This document shows positions 22,262-34,200 of a DNA stretch of 64,000 nt, in pieces. Under the pieces are notes generated by a model. That model worked only from the letters and a program-made list of their open reading frames with translations, was not told the origin of the DNA and did no database searches. Position 1 is the stretch's first letter. Each line of letters opens with the position of its first letter. The position numbers and the translations under genes are program-made. Source of the stretch: Neoarius graeffei (Eukaryota > Chordata > Actinopteri > Siluriformes > Ariidae); NCBI RefSeq assembly GCF_027579695.1, contig NC_083590.1, positions 21,223,610-21,287,609 of the forward strand, read 5' to 3'.

Positions 22262-23005
22262 CCAGACTAGAACCGACACCGGGGGCAAAGGGGTTCCTAA
22301 CCCAGTTTAAATGTGTGTTTTCGAGGTCAGGGAAAAGTCTTTGAAATATCCTTGGAGGTGCTCCAGGTGGGACTGGATCAATGGAGAGACGGAGCCCAAA
22401 TCATCACATGACAGCAGCTCCTGGTGAAGTAGTGGGAACATTTCTGTAACTCTCTCCTGGAGCTTGTTTGACCACAGCATGATCTTTTTGGAAAAAGCAC
22501 GCACTTTGTCTTGCACCTGGAGTATGTACGTGTCACGTCCTTGCATGCTTTGATTCAGTACATTTAGATGCTGGAAAATGTCTGACATGTATGCAAATTT
22601 GCGTATCCAGGTTGCATCGGTGAACCGATCTGCCAGCTGATGCTTTTCAGATGAGAGGAACTCTGCAACCTCCCTCCACAGCTCATAGACACGGTTCAAA
22701 ACTGCGCCCCGTGACAGCCAGCGCACGTTCAAGTGAAGCAGCAGCCCCTCAAAACGAGCGCCCATCTCATTACAAAGCAGGGTAAACAGTCTGTGTTTCA
22801 TGGGACGGGCTTTAATCAAATTCACTACTTCTATAACCTCCTGTAGTACCTGATTCAACTCATTATCCATCCTTTTTGCGACCAGTGCCTCGCGATGGAG
22901 CATGCAGTGTGTGGCCACTACATGCGGGGCCTTCTGCTTAATGAGCGCGGTCACTCCACTGATCTTCCCGGCCATTGGCGCGGCTCTGTCCGAACACCCC
23001 CCCAC
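22262..23005 (-). pseudogene. hAT transposase central domain (ZBED5/SCAND3-like)
   Basis: Minus frame: TALIKQKAPHVVATHCMLHR, FEGLLLHLNVRWLSRGAVLN (the conserved CxxHR and VRWLSRG motifs of the hAT/ZBED5 RNase H-like domain), then HLEHLQGYFKDFSL. After a stop at ~22307 the similarity continues in another frame as WVRNPFAPGVGSSLD, indicating a frameshift. The N-terminal BED finger and first catalytic residue are missing. Confidence 0.85.
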
Positions 23006-23409
23006 ACAACGGGTCCGTTAGACTCGATGTAATCATCCAAAACTTGAAAAATGTCTTTCCCAGTACTTCTTTGAAGTACTTTACAAAATAGTATTTCCTC
23101 CACAATACGCTAGTTTGAGGAGCAAAGCAGCTTGATAAATGGCACAAACCGCAACGTCACAGGCAATCGGAGAGATGAGCATGGCAAACAACGTTTCGAT
23201 ATGATGTATTATTATTAATAATTATATTTTATAATGATTTAAAAACTAATTACAATATATTCAATAATAATTATTTAAAAAAAAATTTTTCGCAATTTTT
23301 TGTTATTGTCCCTCCAACTTTCTGAGGCCCCCTAGTGCCCCCTGGCAGCCCCCACTTTGAAAACCACTGTGCTATACCATGAAAAAAGCCAGCCATTATT
23401 ATTTAAATA

Positions 23410-25014
23410 CAACCCCGATTCCAAAAAAGTTGGGACAAAGAACAAATTGTAAATAAAAACGGAATGCAATAATTTACAAATCTCAAAAACTGATATTTTA
23501 TTCACAATAGAACATAGACAACATATCAAATGTCGAAAGTGAGACATTTTGAAATTTCATGCCAAATATTGGCTCATTTGAAATTTCATGACAGCAACAC
23601 ATCTCAAAAAAGTTGGGACAGGGGCAATAAGAGGCTGGAAAAGTTAAAGGTACAAAAAAGGAACAGCCGGAGGACCAAATTGCAACTCATTAGGTCAATT
23701 GGCAATAGGTCATTAACATGACTGGGTATAAAAAGAGCATTTTGGAGTGGCAGCGGCTCTCAGAAGTAAAGATGGGAAGAGGATCACCAATCCCCCTAAT
23801 TCTGCGCTGACAAATAGTGGAGCAATATCAGAAAGGAGTTCGACAGTGTACAATTGCAAAGAGTTTGAACATATCATCATCTACAGTGCATAATATCATC
23901 AAAAGATTCAGAGAATCTGGAAGAATCTCTGTGCGTAAGGGTCAAGGCCGGAAAACCATACTGGGTGCCCGTGATCTTCGGGCCCTTAGACGGCACTGCA
24001 TCACATACAGGCATGCTTCTGTATTGGAAATCACAAAATGGGCTCAGAAATATTTCCAGAGAACATTATCTGTGAACACAATTCACCGTGCCATCCGCCG
24101 TTGCCAGCTAAAACTCTATAGTTCAAAGAAGAAGCCGTATCTAAACACGATCCAGAAGCGCAGACGTCTTCTCTGGGCCAAGGCTCATTTAAAATGGACT
24201 GTGGCAAAGTGGAAAACTGTTCTGTGGTCAGACGAATCAAAATTTGAAGTTCTTTATGGAAATCAGGGACGCTGTGTCATTCGGACTAAAGAGGAGAAGG
24301 ACGACCCAAGTTGTTATCAGCGCTCAGTTCAGAAGCCTGCATCTCTGATGGTATGGGGTTGCATTAGTGCGTGTGGCATGGGCAGCTTACACATCTGGAA
24401 AGACACCATCAATGCTGAAAGGTATATCCGGGTTCTAGAGCAACATATGCTCCCATCCAGATGACGTCTCTTTCAGGGAAGACCTTGCATTTTCCAACAT
24501 GACAATGCCAAACCACATACTGCATCAATTGCAGCATCATGGCTGCGTAGAAGAAGGGTCCGGGTACTGAACTGGCCAGCCTGCAGTCCAGATCTTTCAC
24601 CCATAGAAAACATTTGGCGCATCATAAAACGGAAGATACGACAAAAAAGACCTAAGACAGTTGAGCAACTAGAATCCTACATTAGACAAGAATGGGTTAA
24701 CATTCCTATCCCTAAACTTGAGCAACTTGTCTCCTCAGTCCCCAGATGTTTACAGACTGTTGTAAAGAGAAAAGGGGATGTCTCACAGTGGTAAACATGG
24801 CCTTGTCCCAACTTTTTTGAGATGTGGTGTTGTCATGAAATTTAAAATCACCTAATTTTTCTCTTTAAATGATACATTTTCTCAGTTTAAACATTTGATA
24901 TGTCATCTATGTTCTATTCTGAATAAAATATGGAATTTTGAAACTTCCACATCATTGCATTCCGTTTTTATTTACAATTTGTACTTTGTCCCAACTTTTT
25001 TGGAATCGGGGTTG
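23410..25014 (+). mobile_element. Tc1-like transposon, second copy of the 8531 family
   Basis: TA-flanked (23408-23409, 25015-25016), termini CAACCCCGATTCCAAAAAAG at both ends, ~200-bp IR/DR arms. 1,605 bp. It lies directly beside the hAT insertion in repeat family P. Transposase carries two stops. Confidence 0.9.
23718..24794 (+). pseudogene. Tc1 DD34E transposase with two nonsense codons
   Basis: Aligns end to end with the minus-strand frame at 8751-9809, including FRESGR missing there. In-frame stops: TGA at 23806-23808 and TGA at 24462-24464. Both replace CGA codons present in the sister copy, so both look like CpG-to-TpG decay. The DDE residues ([27 protein letters not shown]) are all preserved. 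Confidence 0.88.
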
Positions 25015-25016
25015 TA

Positions 25017-25881
25017 TGTACCACATTTAGGCAACTTTCAGTATGAGTCAGTTTTAAGGTAGAAAGTTTGGCAGGTGTGTTTCTGCATCTCAGTATATTT
25101 TTATATCTTGGTGGGGACCAAATGTCCTCACAAGAAGATGAATTTCTGAGTGTTTTGACTTCTTGGGGGCATTTTGCTGTTTCTTTTTAGTCACTGAGGC
25201 TAAGGTTAGGGATTAGAATTAGTGTTAATTCATGGCATTTGCTGTAATAATAATAATATTAATATCAAGGGACATTCCATACCAGAGCAGTAAGACGTGT
25301 GTGCCTGTGCATGTCCAATGGCATACAGTATTGGTCAAAGATCCATCAATCCAAAGGTTCCTCAAAAAACCAAGAATGTTTCTTTTATGACTTCTGTCCC
25401 TCCAAAGAACCTTTCTTGACATGATCGTTTTAGCAAATTCAGTTGCATTAAATATCAAATAAACTGTACACGTGCTCTTTCTTTCACTGGGTCTGTCTGA
25501 ATGGAGATGAGTGAAAGTACGAGCCATAAAGCATACGAGGGCCGTGGGACAGTTTAACACCAAATTACAGGATACACACTTCATGTTAACGTGCAAGAAT
25601 TTCTGAGGTCAGAGTAGACACTAAATCTGTCTGTGGTTAGAAATTACAGAAAGCTGCGAAAAAGGATGATGAATAACATGAATAAACACGATATGCCTCG
25701 CATACCAGTGAACATTCACTCCTCACTATAAAAGACTGAAATGTAGCTTATCTTTTAGAGTTTAAGTTGGTTGGAAAAATTATGTTACAAAAAGATGATT
25801 TTTAATGCCCAGTATTATTATTAGTGTATTGTAAAAGTACTACAGGCTAATATTATTACTATTATTCAGAAATTCTCATTA
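25017..25881. other. Intergenic, nothing recognised
   Basis: The 25225-25596 minus frame has no recognisable domain. AT-rich unique-looking DNA. Confidence 0.35.
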
Positions 25882-25883
25882 TA

Positions 25884-27493
25884 CAGTGCCTTGAAAAAGT
25901 ATTCATACCCCTTGAACTTTTTCACATTTTTCCACCTTACAACCACGAACTTAAGTTTTTTATTGAGATTTTATGTGATAGACCAACACAGAGTAGCACA
26001 TAATTGTGAAGTGAAACGAAAATGATAAATGGTCTTCAAAATTTTAAACAAATAAAAATCTGAAAAATGTGATGTGCATTAGTATTCAGCCCCCCTGCGT
26101 CAATACTTTGTAGAGCCACCTTTTGCTGCAATTACAGCTGCAAGTCTTTTGTGGTATGTCTCTACCAGCTTTGCACATCTAGACACTGAAATTTTTGCCC
26201 ATTCTTCTTTGCAAATAGCTCAAGCTCAGCCAGATTGGATGGAGAGCGTCTGTGAACAGCAATTTTCAAGTCTTGCCACAGATGCTCAATGGGATTTAGG
26301 TCTGGACTTTGACTGGGCCATTCTAACACATGAATATTCTTTGATCTAAACCATTCCATTGTAGCTCTGGCTGTATGTTTAGGGTCATTGTCTTGCTGGA
26401 AGGTGAATCTCCTTCCCAGTCTCAAGACTTTTGCAGCCTCCAACAGGTTTTCTTCCAGGATTGCCCTGTATTTAGCTCCATCCATCTTCCCATCAACTCT
26501 GACCAGCTTCCCTGTCCCTGCTGAAGAAAAACATCCCCATAGCATGATGCTGCCACCACCATGCTTCACAGTGGGGATGGTGTGTGCAGGGTGATGAGCA
26601 GTGTTAGTTTTCTGCCACACATAGCATTTTGCATTTAGGCCAAAAAGTTCAACTTTGGTCTCATCTGACCAAAGCACCTTCTTCCACATGTTTGCTGTGT
26701 CCCCTACATGGCTTCTTATGCCTGTCTTTCAACAATGGCTTTCTTCTTGCCACTCTTCCAAAATGGCCAGATTTGTGGAGTGTACGACTTATACCGTAGT
26801 TGTCCTGTGCACAGATTCTCCCACCTGAGCTGTGGATTTCTGCAGCTCCTCCAGAGTGATCATGGGCCTCTTGGCTGCTTCTCTGACCAGTGCTCTCCTT
26901 GCTCGCTCTGTCAGTTTAGGTGGACGGCCATGTCTTGGTAGGTTTGCAGTTGTGCCATACTTTTTCCATTTTTGAATGATGGATTGAACAGTGCTTCTTG
27001 AGATGTTCAGAGCTTGGGATATTTTTTTATAACCTAACCCTGCTTTAAACTTCTCCAGAACTTTATCCCTGACCTGTCTGGTGAGTTCTTTGGTTTTCAT
27101 GATGCTGTTTGTTCTTCAGTGTTCTCTAACAAACCACTGAGGCCTTCACAGAACAAGTGTATTTATGCTGAGAGTAAATTACACACAGTAGGACTCTATT
27201 AACTAATTAGATGACTTCTGAAGGCAATTGATTGCACTGGATTGTATTTAGAGGTATCAGAGGACAGGGGGCTGAATACTAATGCACACCACATTTTCAC
27301 ATTTTCACCACATTCAGATTTTTATTTGTTTAAAATTTTGAAGACCATTTATCATTTTCGTTTCACTTCACAATTATGTGCTACTCTGTGTTGGTCTATC
27401 ACATAAAATCTCAATAAAAAACTTAAGTTCGTGGTTGTAAGGTGGAAAAATGTGAAAAAGTTCAAGGGGTATGAATACTTTTTCAAGGCACTG
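25884..27493 (-). mobile_element. Tc1-like transposon, third family
   Basis: TA-flanked (25882-25883, 27494-27495). Ends CAGTGCCTTGAAAAAGTATT on both sides; inverted arms of ~200 bp. 1,610 bp. The encoded transposase is broken. Confidence 0.88.
26162..27100 (-). pseudogene. Tc1-type transposase with internal deletion and frameshifts
   Basis: N-terminal part (27100-26789): MKTKELTRQVRDKVLEKFKA with helix-turn-helix ISQALNISRSTVQSIIQKW and a GRPPKLT linker. Catalytic part (26689-26162): [34 protein letters not shown], so DDE with the usual spacing. Between them sequence is missing or out of frame, and the C-terminus shifts frame after LAELELF. Confidence 0.85.
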
Positions 27494-27495
27494 TA

Positions 27496-28066
27496 TAAGG
27501 AATAAAAGACCAGGGAGCATGCTGTTACAGGAAAATAATCAACACCAGAGTGGTGTGATGCGGTCTGATACAAAGCAGCGTTACTGTTAGAACCATGAAG
27601 GTTATTTTTCTTCTAACATCTTCTGAAGTGTCGGATTGATTTCTCTGATACCACAACAATTCACCAGAATTACAAATGTTATTTATTAAAGAACAGAACA
27701 GCATAGTTTTATCCATTTATAGTTACTTTTAACATTGTGAACTGTTGTGTTCCCTCACTAACCTCTCGTTTTTCCCACGGTCCGTGTGTTGTTCTAACCC
27801 ATTACCTGATCCTCAGTTTTAAGAGTTAGACTCAGCCAAATTCAAAGCTTCTGGAGGAAATAAAGTTAAATCTTGATTAATCCAGTAAAACCTGAAGTAT
27901 AAATTAATTTAAAGAAATGAAACAAAGAAAACAAGTTGGACATGATAAGGCTGTCAGACTCACGTTGTGAATGAAAACAAACCGTATTGAATGTCCGAAT
28001 GAAATGAAGATTCACCAGATATTTATTCTATTGAGGTATGTGATCGCCATTTCTACGATTTTGATT
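27496..28066. other. Intergenic, nothing recognised
   Basis: No exon-like or repeat-like structure I can support. Confidence 0.35.
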
Positions 28067-28077
28067 AATTCAAAGTC

Positions 28078-28908
28078 GTCTTCTTCTGGCTGCTACCGAT
28101 TAGGGGTCGCCACAGCGGATCTTTCATCTCCATTGCTCCCTGTCTTCCGCATCCTTCTCTACCACACCTGCCACTTTCATGTTCTCTCTCACCACATCCA
28201 TGTATCTCCTCTTTGGCCTTCCTCGTTTTCGTTTGCCTGGCAGCTCCATCCTCAACATTCTCCTTCCAACATGCTCTGCATCTCTTCTCAGGATGTGCCC
28301 ATACCATCTCAGCCTCATCTCTCTTAGCTTCATTCCCAAGCTCTCCACATGTGCTGTCCCTCTGATGTCCTCGTTCCTTATCCTGTCCAACCTCCCATCG
28401 CAAACCTTAACATCCTCAACTCCGCCACCTCCAACTTTGCCTCCTGTCTCTTCGTTAAGGGTATGGTCTCCAATCCATACATCACAGCAGCTCTCACTAC
28501 TGTCTTATACATCTTACCTTTCACTTTTGCTGGGACTTTCCTGTCACAAATGACTCCCGAAATCCTGCTCCAACTGCTCCACCCTGCCTGCACTCTCTTT
28601 CTCACCTCACTATCACAGCCCCCATTTTCCTGCACAGTTGACCCCAGGTACTTGAATTCACCAACTTTCTTTACGTCTACTCCTTGCATCTTCACTACAC
28701 TCTCATCCCCATTCTCATTGATGCACACGTATTCTGTTTTGCTACGGCTCACCTTCATTTCTCTTCATTCCAATACATACCTCCATCTCTCCAAGCCCAA
28801 CTCAACCTCCTTTCTACTTTCACCACATATCACAATATCATCCACAAACATCATGTTCCATGGTGACTCTTGCCTCATTTCGTCTGTCAAGCTATCCATC
28901 ACTATGGC
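28078..28908 (-). pseudogene. 5'-truncated RTE-like LINE copy with 11-bp target duplication
   Basis: Flanked by AATTCAAAGTC at 28067-28077 and 28909-28919. Minus frame includes the RT catalytic box as MMFVDDIVICGES (~28852-28815; FVDD in place of YADD), then SKTEYVCINENG, VGEFKYLGSTV, VKGKMYKTVV, and after a frame break near 28385 RIRNEDIRGTAHVE and KRKRGRPKRRYMDVVR. One extra stop lies at ~28762. The 3' tail is AAG-rich. Same subfamily as 1832-2990. Confidence 0.82.
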
Positions 28909-28930
28909 AATTCAAAGTCTAATGAATCTA

Positions 28931-29108
28931 TTTTTTTTTTTTTAAAGAGATTTTTTGGGCTTTTATTATTGGATAGGACAGTGTAGAGACAGGAAATGAG
29001 CGGGAGAGAGAGACGGGGAGGGATCGGGAAATGACCTCGGGCCGGAATCGAACCTGGGTCCCCGGATTTATGGTATGGCGCCTTATCCACCTGAGCCACG
29101 ACGCCCCC
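28931..29108 (-). mobile_element. tRNA-derived SINE (family B)
   Basis: Minus strand: A-box-like GTGGCTCAGGTGGATAAGG, B box GGTTCGATTCC, poly(A)-like tail. Perfect 15-bp target duplication AGTCTAATGAATCTA (28916-28930, 29109-29123). It is inserted in or next to the RTE copy's own target duplication. Confidence 0.9.
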
Positions 29109-29123
29109 AGTCTAATGAATCTA

Positions 29124-30130
29124 TAATGAATTCAAAGTCTAATAATCTATACCGGTAATTAGATATTACGATGTGGTTATTTTTACACACGCACCTGCTG
29201 TACTCAGCTTTCCTGGAATTTCATAAATGATAACATGGCCAGATCAAGGTAACTGAACTAGTTTTATTGATGTAACTCTTGAATAATTACTATAAAAATG
29301 GTGATCTTCAACAAATATTCAACTTGTCCAGTCAGACAGGCAGATGCAGATTTGACTTGTCCAGACCAAACATTTGATTGTCCCGGACAGTCAGACTACC
29401 ATTAATGTTGAACCCTGGTCCTCTGTCCTGAAGACTTTCATGTTTTGGAAAATGTAAAGCTACAGCTTTACCTCAGATTGTTACAAAGCACTGGCACTGA
29501 AGACTCCTTCCAGTTCCTTCCTGAAAGTTTCACCATATCAGTTCAACGTTTCTGCATTATTCTTTGTTAAATAAATTAGAATGTTGTTTATTATTGGTCA
29601 TAAATTGTGATAGTCCACCATATAGGGCCCCATGGGAAGTATGTTCAGAGCTGCTGTTTATAGAAAATTAATCCATACGTTCTGACCAGTCAGAATTGAG
29701 AATTCTGTATATCACACTTAAAATCTCACCTCATTAAATCATCACTTTAGGAACTAAACTTGTAAACCTTCTTTCACTAGAGGGTAAAACTTTGCTCAAG
29801 AATGTACGCCACTGATGCATTCAACATGTCAGCCATATTTACATCCTGGACCCCGAGCTGTACATGCGTTCCTATGTATATTTACTCAGGTTTCTTTTCA
29901 TGTTTATTCTCCTTTTACTTGGACCAATTTCGAGTCTGTTATTTAGAAAATAATAATAAAATGTATATTTTATCTCTAAAGACTGTTTTGGATGTCTTAT
30001 TTTTTGCAAAACATTGCAAAAATATACAGGTTAACAATTAACAATAAATGCTTAATTGGGATTATATGTCATGAATCTACACAAAATGGCTTATAATATT
30101 GAACCACAACTCAATAGGACGCCATCCACC
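29124..30130. other. Intergenic, nothing recognised
   Basis: AT-rich; the small + frame at 29802-30041 has no domain. Confidence 0.35.
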
Positions 30131-30292
30131 AAAAGTCACTGACTGGGGGCGTGGTTATGGCGCTGAACTGAGCACACGTCTTTTTGTGAGCTCCTGGCGA
30201 TTTTTTCTGGAAATCCTGTAAATTTTCCTTTAACTGCATAAACAGTGGTAACTATCATTTGCGGCGACATATCAGTATACACCGTTGATAAT

Positions 30293-31186
30293 ATGCCCGC
30301 AAAGAAGGCACAAAACAAATCTAAAACTCACTCTTCTCCGGGCGAGGAAGACGATTTCTCGGATGCTAACAGCCTAGCAGCTAACTCAACAGTTGAAGCT
30401 AGCCCCGGGCCTCATGTGGACGTGAACGCTGAAGTGACCCACAACACGGACATTATTCAGGTACTCGACAGGATCAGAAATGACTTTTCCACTAAGATTG
30501 ATGTGGTCCTGAAAGCTATCCTAGACGTCAAAAGAGACGTGAAAGACTTTTCGGTGCGCATGGATGCAGCAGAAGCGCGCATTAGCGACGTGGAGGACAC
30601 CGTTAATTCAGAGAAAGGCAAAACGGATGCGCTAGCTAAACAAATGACTCTCCTCACGAATAAAATAGACGAGCTCGAAAACTGTTCTCGTCGTTCCAAC
30701 CTGCGACTTCTTAACGTGCCAGAGAAGATAGAAGGAAATGACGCGGTGGCTTTTCTTGAGAAATGGCTCCCAGAGGCGCTGGGACCCGCGACATTCCCAA
30801 GACCACCGCTCATCGAGCGAGCGCACAGGTTACCCGGCCGGTCACAATCTAATCGACCCGCTACACCAAGAGTCCTTATCGTGAAGTTTTTAAACTTCCA
30901 AGATAAAGTCAGGGTGATGCGAGCAGCCAGGGCCAAAGGCAAAGTTACCTGCGACGGTCAAGAGATCATGTTCTTCCCGAATCTGTCGGTGGACCTCCAC
31001 CGACGAAGAAGGGGATTCGATCGGGTAAAACAACAGCTTCGATCCATGAACATAAGATACGGAATAATGTACCCAGCAAAGCTACGAGTTACGTCTGATG
31101 GACGAACACGGGAGTTTGAAACCCCAGCAGATGCTGAAAAATTTATCCAAGGACTACAGAACACTGAGGACTCACAGACTAACTAG
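30293..31186 (+). CDS. L1 ORF1p, RNA-binding chaperone (297 aa)
   Basis: Nucleic-acid-binding partner of ORF2p that coats the element RNA. I chose ATG 30293 (MPAKKAQNKSKTH), since upstream codons from 30245 read like UTR. Layout: acidic/serine-rich N-terminus (~1-50), heptad-rich coiled coil (~60-135: IIQVLDRIRNDFSTKIDVVL ... LTNKIDELENCSRRSNL), RRM-like core starting RRSNLRLLNVPEKIEG (~138-235) and C-terminal domain (RYGIMYPAKLRVTSDGRTRE, ~255-290). Coiled coil - RRM - CTD is the L1 ORF1p order (transposase_22 family). No zinc knuckle seen. Confidence 0.88.
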   Translation: MPAKKAQNKSKTHSSPGEEDDFSDANSLAANSTVEASPGPHVDVNAEVTHNTDIIQVLDRIRNDFSTKIDVVLKAILDVKRDVKDFSVRMDAAEARISDVEDTVNSEKGKTDALAKQMTLLTNKIDELENCSRRSNLRLLNVPEKIEGNDAVAFLEKWLPEALGPATFPRPPLIERAHRLPGRSQSNRPATPRVLIVKFLNFQDKVRVMRAARAKGKVTCDGQEIMFFPNLSVDLHRRRRGFDRVKQQLRSMNIRYGIMYPAKLRVTSDGRTREFETPADAEKFIQGLQNTEDSQTN

Positions 31187-31266
31187 TCTGACTGCTATAC
31201 TTAACGGGTTTACCAATAACCAAAGATGATGCTACGCTGTACATTTTGAGGTATTACTAAGACTAG

Positions 31267-34200
31267 ATGACTTCAAATAATAATTTCAAATTTACTTCTT
31301 GGAACGTTAGAGGGATGGTAAAGTTGACTAAACTTAAACAGGTTATTACCAGGCTTAAACATCTTAAGTCATCAATTGTGTTTATCCAAGAGACTCATTT
31401 ACTTAGGGAGGATTTGGTGAAAGTACATAGGAGATGGCCAGGCAAAGTGCTAGTGTCTTGTTTCCCTTCTCACTCCAGAGGGGTCATGGTGTTAATTCAT
31501 AATTCGGTGCCTTTTCAAGTAAACAACACCATTTACGATAAAGCTGGTAGATTTTTGGTGGTTCAAGGAACTCTATTGGGAGAGAATATTAATTTGGTTA
31601 ATGTATATGGCCCCAATGATGACAACCCATCATTTTTTGAAAATCTATTTCTGTCGTTGGCCACCCTCACGGGTAAGATAATATTGGCAGGTGACTTAAA
31701 TTGCGTTTTAGACCCGAAGCTTGATCGCTCGTCAGGGATAGATACATCCCATTCTCATACAAGGAAAAAAATATTACAATACATGAAAGACCTCAATCTC
31801 TGTGATCCGTGGAGAACTCATAACCCCAACAAAAGAGAATTCTCGTGCTACTCAGCAGTATTTAAAACCCACTCTCGAATAGATTATTTTTTAATTTCCT
31901 CATCTCTGCTAACCAGTATAACTAATTGTGTATATGATAGCATTGTTTTGTCAGATCACGCCCCAACCTCATTATTTTACAATGTGGGACAAACGAATAG
32001 ACACTCGGCTAATTGGCGCTTACACCCTAAATGGCTTCAAGATGCAGATTTTATGAAATTTGTAGGAGAACACATCGACGTCTACTTTTCAATTAACACA
32101 GATCAAACAACAGCAGCCATTAGATGGGAAGCCTTTAAAGCATATATTAGAGGACAAATGATAAGTTTCACCAGCTCCAAATTTAACAAATTTAAACAGA
32201 CAATGAATGAATTAGATTCTAAAATTAAAGAATTAGAAAGAGAGGTTATCATAGATGATTCTACACACAAAAAACTAGAATTACGAACTCTTAAAGCTAA
32301 ATACGAGGAGCTTTCTATGCTTAAGGCTGAAGATGGTTTAACAAGACTGAAACAAAGTTTTTATGATCAGGGTGAAAAGCCGGGTAAATTGCTAGCTTGG
32401 CAGATAAAGAAACTGGAATCCGACAGAGCCATTAATACAATTAGGAATGAACAAGGAGAATTATCTACAAATCCCACAGAGATAAATAACACCTTTGTCT
32501 CATATTATAAAACTCTTTATAATTCTGACAGCCCTACAAACCAGCTAAATCATTACAGTCTCCTGGATGGATTGGTCATTCCCTGTATTTCTGATGATAC
32601 AAAAAATGAACTGGATAGGGAATTAAACCTTGATGACATTTCTAATGCAATTACAAACATGAGAGGAGGTAAGGCTTCGGGTCCAGATGGGCTGCCGATA
32701 GATATCTATAAAATATTTAAAATAAAATTAATAGCCCCATTATTAGATGTTTATTTGGAATCCTTTGAAACAGGTTGCTTACCCGCCTCTTTACGTAGTG
32801 CTCTGATTACTCTTCTTCTAAAACCAGGCAAAGCGTCAACTGAATGCGGTTCGTACAGGCCCATATCACTTTTAAATTCTGATGCAAAGATTATAGCTAA
32901 GGCTCTAGCTATGAGACTTGAGAGAGTCCTACCAGCCATTATACATGGGGACCAGAATGGTTTTGTGCAAAATCGCCAGGGATTTCATAACGTGAGGAGA
33001 GTCCTTAATATAATCCACGAGTGTGAAGAATCCTCTGACACTGCAATACTTTCACTTGACGCGGAAAAGGCATTCGACAGAGTCGAATGGCCCTATCTTT
33101 TTGAGGTACTCAAGCGTTTTGGCTTTGGGGATTACTTTTGTAGATGGGTCAAAATTTTACTTGTGGATTCTTTTGCAATGGTATCTACTAATAACCTTAC
33201 CTCTCAGCCTTTCAAGTTATCTCGAGGCACAAGGCAAGGGTCACCAATTTCACCCCTACTTTTCGTATTAGCCATGGAACCGTTAGCAATTGCGATCAGA
33301 TCACAAGTCACAATTCATGGTATTAAGATTGGAGAAACGGTACATAATACAGCACTGTACGCTGATGATACCATTGTATTTTTATCACATCTTGTAGAAT
33401 CTATACCATCTCTCTTAGAGTTGCTTGGTCAATTTGGTGCTATCTCTGGGTTTAAAGTGAATAAAGAGAAGTCATCTATTATGCTTCTAACTGCAAAAGA
33501 GAGGAAGAAACCAACAGTATCCCACCCATTTGTGAACGCCTGTGACGGATTTAAGTACCTGGGCATCAGAATAACTCCAAAGATATGTAATCTTAGCGCT
33601 GCCAACTATGAGCCCATGTTAGCAGAGTTGGCAGAAGAGATCACTAGGTGGACAACACTACCTCTCTCGTTGTTGGGTAGGATAAACATTATAAAGATGA
33701 CTATACTACCAAAATTTTTGTACATTTTTCAGTCAGTTCCTCTCTCCCCTCCTCCCTCCTTTTTTCCTAGGGCCAGAAAACTTCTTTCTAATTTCATCTG
33801 GAACAATAGGAAGCCAAGACTCAGACTTTCCCTGTTATATTTGCCTTACGATAGGGGAGGGCTACAATTGCCAAATCTTGAGTGGTACTATTGGGCTGCG
33901 CAATTGAGGGCCACAATGTTTTGGTTTTCTGAGGGTGTTCTCCTGCCCTGGTTAAATTTAGAAAAACTAGCCACAAAAGGTTTGTCACTGAATAGTTATC
34001 TATACTCAGCATCCTTTAAAACATTAAAGAAGAGTACTACTAATCCTTTTGTAAAAAACACTATTGTTGTTTGGCATGTAGTTCAAAAAATGTTGGGAGA
34101 CTCCCTAGGGTTATCTTGCTTCTCCCCAATCTGGGGTAATGATCTCTTCGCACCCGCAAAAAACGATATGGGTTTTAAAACATGGATGAACAAGGGCATA

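Larger units (their letters stand above)
20417..23369 (-). mobile_element. hAT transposon with ZBED5/SCAND3-like transposase remnants
   Basis: Ends CAGGGGTTCCCAAACTTT and, inverted, CAGTGGTTTTCAAAGTGG; flanks TGATATAC (20409-20416) and TGCTATAC (23370-23377), an 8-bp duplication with one mismatch, inside repeat family P. It carries two minus-strand transposase pieces separated by a ~1.2-kb insertion (about 21058-22260). Confidence 0.85.

Noticed and set aside
28349..28945. 198-codon + ORF
   Set aside because: It is the antisense of the RTE reverse transcriptase fragment; the coding sense is the minus strand.
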